Assembly: GCA_033875255.1 (NCBI GenBank)
Contig: JAWZSN010000021.1
Span: forward strand, 1-64,000
Direction: 5' to 3'
DNA from: Marinimicrococcus sp033875255
Lineage (GTDB): Bacteria > Pseudomonadota > Alphaproteobacteria > Geminicoccales > Geminicoccaceae
DNA: 64,000 bases
Shown: piece by piece, positions 62,273 through 64,000 of the stretch
How the letters are laid out: every line of letters starts with the position of its first letter
Numbering within the stretch: the stretch's first letter is position 1
Program-made: the position numbers and the translations under genes
Notes under the pieces: generated by a model
Database searches by the model: none
What the model was told of the DNA's origin: nothing
Seen by the model: the letters and a program-made list of their open reading frames with translations, nothing else

Positions 62273-63586
62273 ATGCTGGCCTGCCTCGCGATCGTGAGCC
62301 TGCTGCCGGCCGGCTGCGCGGCCGAGCGCGACGATGCGGCCGAGACCTGCATGCGCCTCGTGCCCGCCCTGGTGCCGCCGGATGCCCGCCTGGCACTGGT
62401 CGCCCCGCTCGTTCCCCAGCCGGACGACGGCACGGCGGTCCGCTTCGTGCTGGCGACCGCAAACGGCCTCCTCGAGAACCGCCTGACCTGCCGGTTCGCA
62501 CAGCCGACCCCCTGGGGCCCGCCGCGCCTGACCGAGGTCGTCGGGCCCGACGGCCCGGTCGATGCGCTGACGCTGTTCCTGCTGCGCGACTATTGGCTGC
62601 CGGGTGGCGGCGGCAGGGAGCTGGTCCGGCGGGCCCCGCCGCCCGGCGGCGCCGGCCAGCTCCTGCAGCAGCTTCTCAACGCCCTGGCGGGCGGCAGTAT
62701 CTACGCCCTGCTGGCGGTCGCCTACAGCCTCGTCTACGGGCTGATCGGACGGATCCACCTGGCCTTCGGCGACCTCGCCATGGTGGGCGGACACGGCCTG
62801 TTCGTGCTGCTCGTGAGCCTTCTGGCGAGCGCTCCGGCACTCGGGCTGCCGCTCGTCTTCCTGCTGGCGGCGGGCGGCGGCACGGCGCTGGCGGCGCTGC
62901 TCGCACGGCAGACCGGCAGCGGCCCGGCACTGCCGCTGTGGCACGGCCCCGGCCATGCGGCACTGATCGCCACCTTGGGCCTGTCGCTGGCGCTGCGCGA
63001 GGCGGTGCGGCTGGCGCAGGGCGCGCGCGAGGCCTGGCTGCCGCCGCTGCTCGGCGGCGCCCTGACCCTGCCGCTGCCGGACGGCACGATGCTGCATCTC
63101 GGTGCCGGCCAGCTGCTCGCCGGCGCCACGGCGCTCGCGGCCTATGCCTCCCTGGCCTTCCTGCTGCACGGCAGCGCCTTCGGGCGCACCGTGCGGGCCT
63201 GCGCCGACGATGCGCCGATGGCGGCCCTGTGCGGCATCGACCCGGCCCGCACCCTGCGCGCGGTCTTCGCCATCGGCGGCGCCTTCGCGGCCCTCGCCGG
63301 GGCGGTCATGCTGCTGGTCTACGGCACGATCGGCGTGGAGGGCGGCTTTCTGCTCGGCCTCAAGGCCATCACCGCGGCCCTTCTCGGCGGCATGGGCTCG
63401 GTCCACGGAGCGATGCTGGGCGGCCTGCTGATCGGCCTGCTGGAGAGCGGATGGGCCGTGTTCTTCGGCGGCCAGTGGCGCGAGGTGGCGGTCTTCGCGC
63501 TCCTGGCGCTGGTCCTGCTGCTCAGGCCCGGCGGCCTCGCCGGCCAGCCCCCCGCCCTTGCCAACGATCGCTTCCGTCCCCGCTGA
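62273..63586 (+). CDS. LivH-type ABC permease with N-terminal exported/lipoprotein-like domain
   Basis: The 437-residue protein has an N-terminal hydrophobic signal ending LLPAGC (Cys15, a weak lipobox). A globular domain of about 95 residues with Cys27 and Cys67 follows, then a LivH permease core beginning about residue 132 (LLNALAGGSIYALLAVAYSLVYGLIG). The core has GGMGSVHGAMLGGLLIG near the end. Ordinary LivH lacks the first 125 residues; UrtB-type urea permeases also have an N-terminal extension, though longer. Its LivM, ATPase and binding-protein partners should lie outside the window. The 3' end overlaps the convergent hypothetical by 65 bp. Confidence 0.82.
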   Translation: MLACLAIVSLLPAGCAAERDDAAETCMRLVPALVPPDARLALVAPLVPQPDDGTAVRFVLATANGLLENRLTCRFAQPTPWGPPRLTEVVGPDGPVDALTLFLLRDYWLPGGGGRELVRRAPPPGGAGQLLQQLLNALAGGSIYALLAVAYSLVYGLIGRIHLAFGDLAMVGGHGLFVLLVSLLASAPALGLPLVFLLAAGGGTALAALLARQTGSGPALPLWHGPGHAALIATLGLSLALREAVRLAQGAREAWLPPLLGGALTLPLPDGTMLHLGAGQLLAGATALAAYASLAFLLHGSAFGRTVRACADDAPMAALCGIDPARTLRAVFAIGGAFAALAGAVMLLVYGTIGVEGGFLLGLKAITAALLGGMGSVHGAMLGGLLIGLLESGWAVFFGGQWREVAVFALLALVLLLRPGGLAGQPPALANDRFRPR

Positions 63587-63938
63587 CGCCCTCCTCGTCC
63601 GCCTCGTAGAACGCGAAGACCTCTTCCTGGCGGCGCCGCACCAGCGCCTCGGCGGCAGCACCGGCCGAGGGACCGTCATAGAGCCCCTCGGCGCGTAGCG
63701 CGGTGAAATAGCCCTCGCCCGGCAGGCCGTCGCTCTTGCGCACCACGAGGACCGCCAGATCCGGCCCGCCGCGCGCCTCGACCGAGCTGCAGACGCGGCC
63801 CAGGTCGCGGCACAGCGCACCCACCGTGATGGGCGTGACCTTGCGGCCGAAATAGCCCAGCAGCTGGCCGTAGGTGACCGGACGGCGCTCGCGCGCCGCC
63901 TGGATCAGTACCGCCTCGAGACGCTCGTGATCGACCAC
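63522..63938 (-). CDS. Conserved hypothetical protein
   Basis: The 138-residue product has RRPVTYGQLLGYFGRKVTP, VGALCRDLGRVC and LVVRKSDGLPGEGYF segments, a pattern I recall from small alphaproteobacterial proteins often mislabelled ribose-phosphate pyrophosphokinase; no such active site is present. It looks like a small DNA-binding or MGMT-like winged fold, but this is a guess. Its end overlaps the permease gene tail-to-tail, and a further gene lies 9 bp upstream on the same strand. Confidence 0.7.
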   Translation of the reverse strand: MVDHERLEAVLIQAARERRPVTYGQLLGYFGRKVTPITVGALCRDLGRVCSSVEARGGPDLAVLVVRKSDGLPGEGYFTALRAEGLYDGPSAGAAAEALVRRRQEEVFAFYEADEEGVSGDGSDRWQGRGAGRRGRRA

Positions 63939-63947
63939 GGCCGGCCC

Positions 63948-64000
63948 TCACTCGGCCGCGCGCACACGGGCCGCGCGGGGCCGGACCAGCGCGAAGAGCA
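63948..64000 (-). CDS. C-terminal end of a gene continuing beyond the window
   Basis: Only 16 codons (ending LFALVRPRAARVRAAE, then TGA) are visible on the minus strand, immediately upstream of the hypothetical at 63522-63938. The basic, hydrophobic end could belong to a membrane protein such as a transporter permease. Too little is present to name it. Confidence 0.35.
   Translation of the reverse strand, partial: LFALVRPRAARVRAAE

Noticed and set aside
62273..63586. Urea permease UrtB
   Set aside because: The N-terminal extension is shorter and different, and no urease or other urt gene is in view.

Overview
The window is very GC-rich and reads as the chromosome of a heterotrophic alphaproteobacterium. 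A Rhodospirillales- or Geminicoccales-like organism is my guess. The alphaproteobacterial regulator TrcR (DUF1013), a bacterioferritin/Bfd pair with an Irr-like iron box, tetrameric sarcosine oxidase and an unusually high density of ABC importers and LysR regulators all fit. Gene starts were set from ribosome binding sites, 4-base overlaps and family lengths.

Layout. 1-3.7 kb is a non-coding mosaic array of exact-length repeats (seven 86-nt and seven 152/153-nt modules plus two other modules) with an eroded IS256-type transposase inside it. 4.0-25.1 kb is a catabolic region for amino-acid-like or N-methylated nitrogen compounds. It holds an M14 deacylase, a ferredoxin reductase with its ferredoxin, an aminotransferase with a split thiamine-diphosphate decarboxylase, a polar amino-acid ABC importer, an M29-like enzyme, three LysR regulators, sarcosine oxidase soxBDAG, an AhpD-like protein, a RidA-like protein and a Rieske oxygenase. 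AT-rich islands, two of them sharing an 11-mer, lie in the divergent intergenic regions near the LysR genes.

25.9-40.1 kb is the most striking part. A 2007-residue secreted protein has an N-terminal calcineurin-type phosphoesterase domain and C-terminal RTX repeats. Across a LysR gene and an IS5 relic lies the operon phnC-phnD-phnE-ABC exporter-HlyD adaptor, in which phnE, the exporter and the adaptor overlap by 3-4 bases. A phosphonate-type importer and a type I secretion system are therefore made from one message. Pho-box-like sites (7-4-7 direct repeats), each followed after 10 nt by a similar -10-like hexamer, precede both the giant gene and phnC. I read this as a phosphate-starvation module: export a phosphoesterase, then import the released P compound. 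Relics of IS5-type transposases lie inside it and at its upstream edge.

40.1-64 kb returns to chromosomal background: a GNAT enzyme, tRNA-Ser(CGA), a periplasmic hypothetical, bacterioferritin lacking the haem-ligand Met, Bfd, a complete liv branched-chain amino-acid importer with an M20 amidohydrolase, and a tightly overlapped seven-gene peptide-import operon (substrate-binding protein, two permeases, two ATPases, M20 peptidase, Ldh-type dehydrogenase). It ends with TrcR, an SDR dehydrogenase, several hypotheticals and a LivH-type permease with an unusual N-terminal exported domain. Many transcription units end in clear hairpins, and three importer operons carry a hairpin directly after the binding-protein gene.
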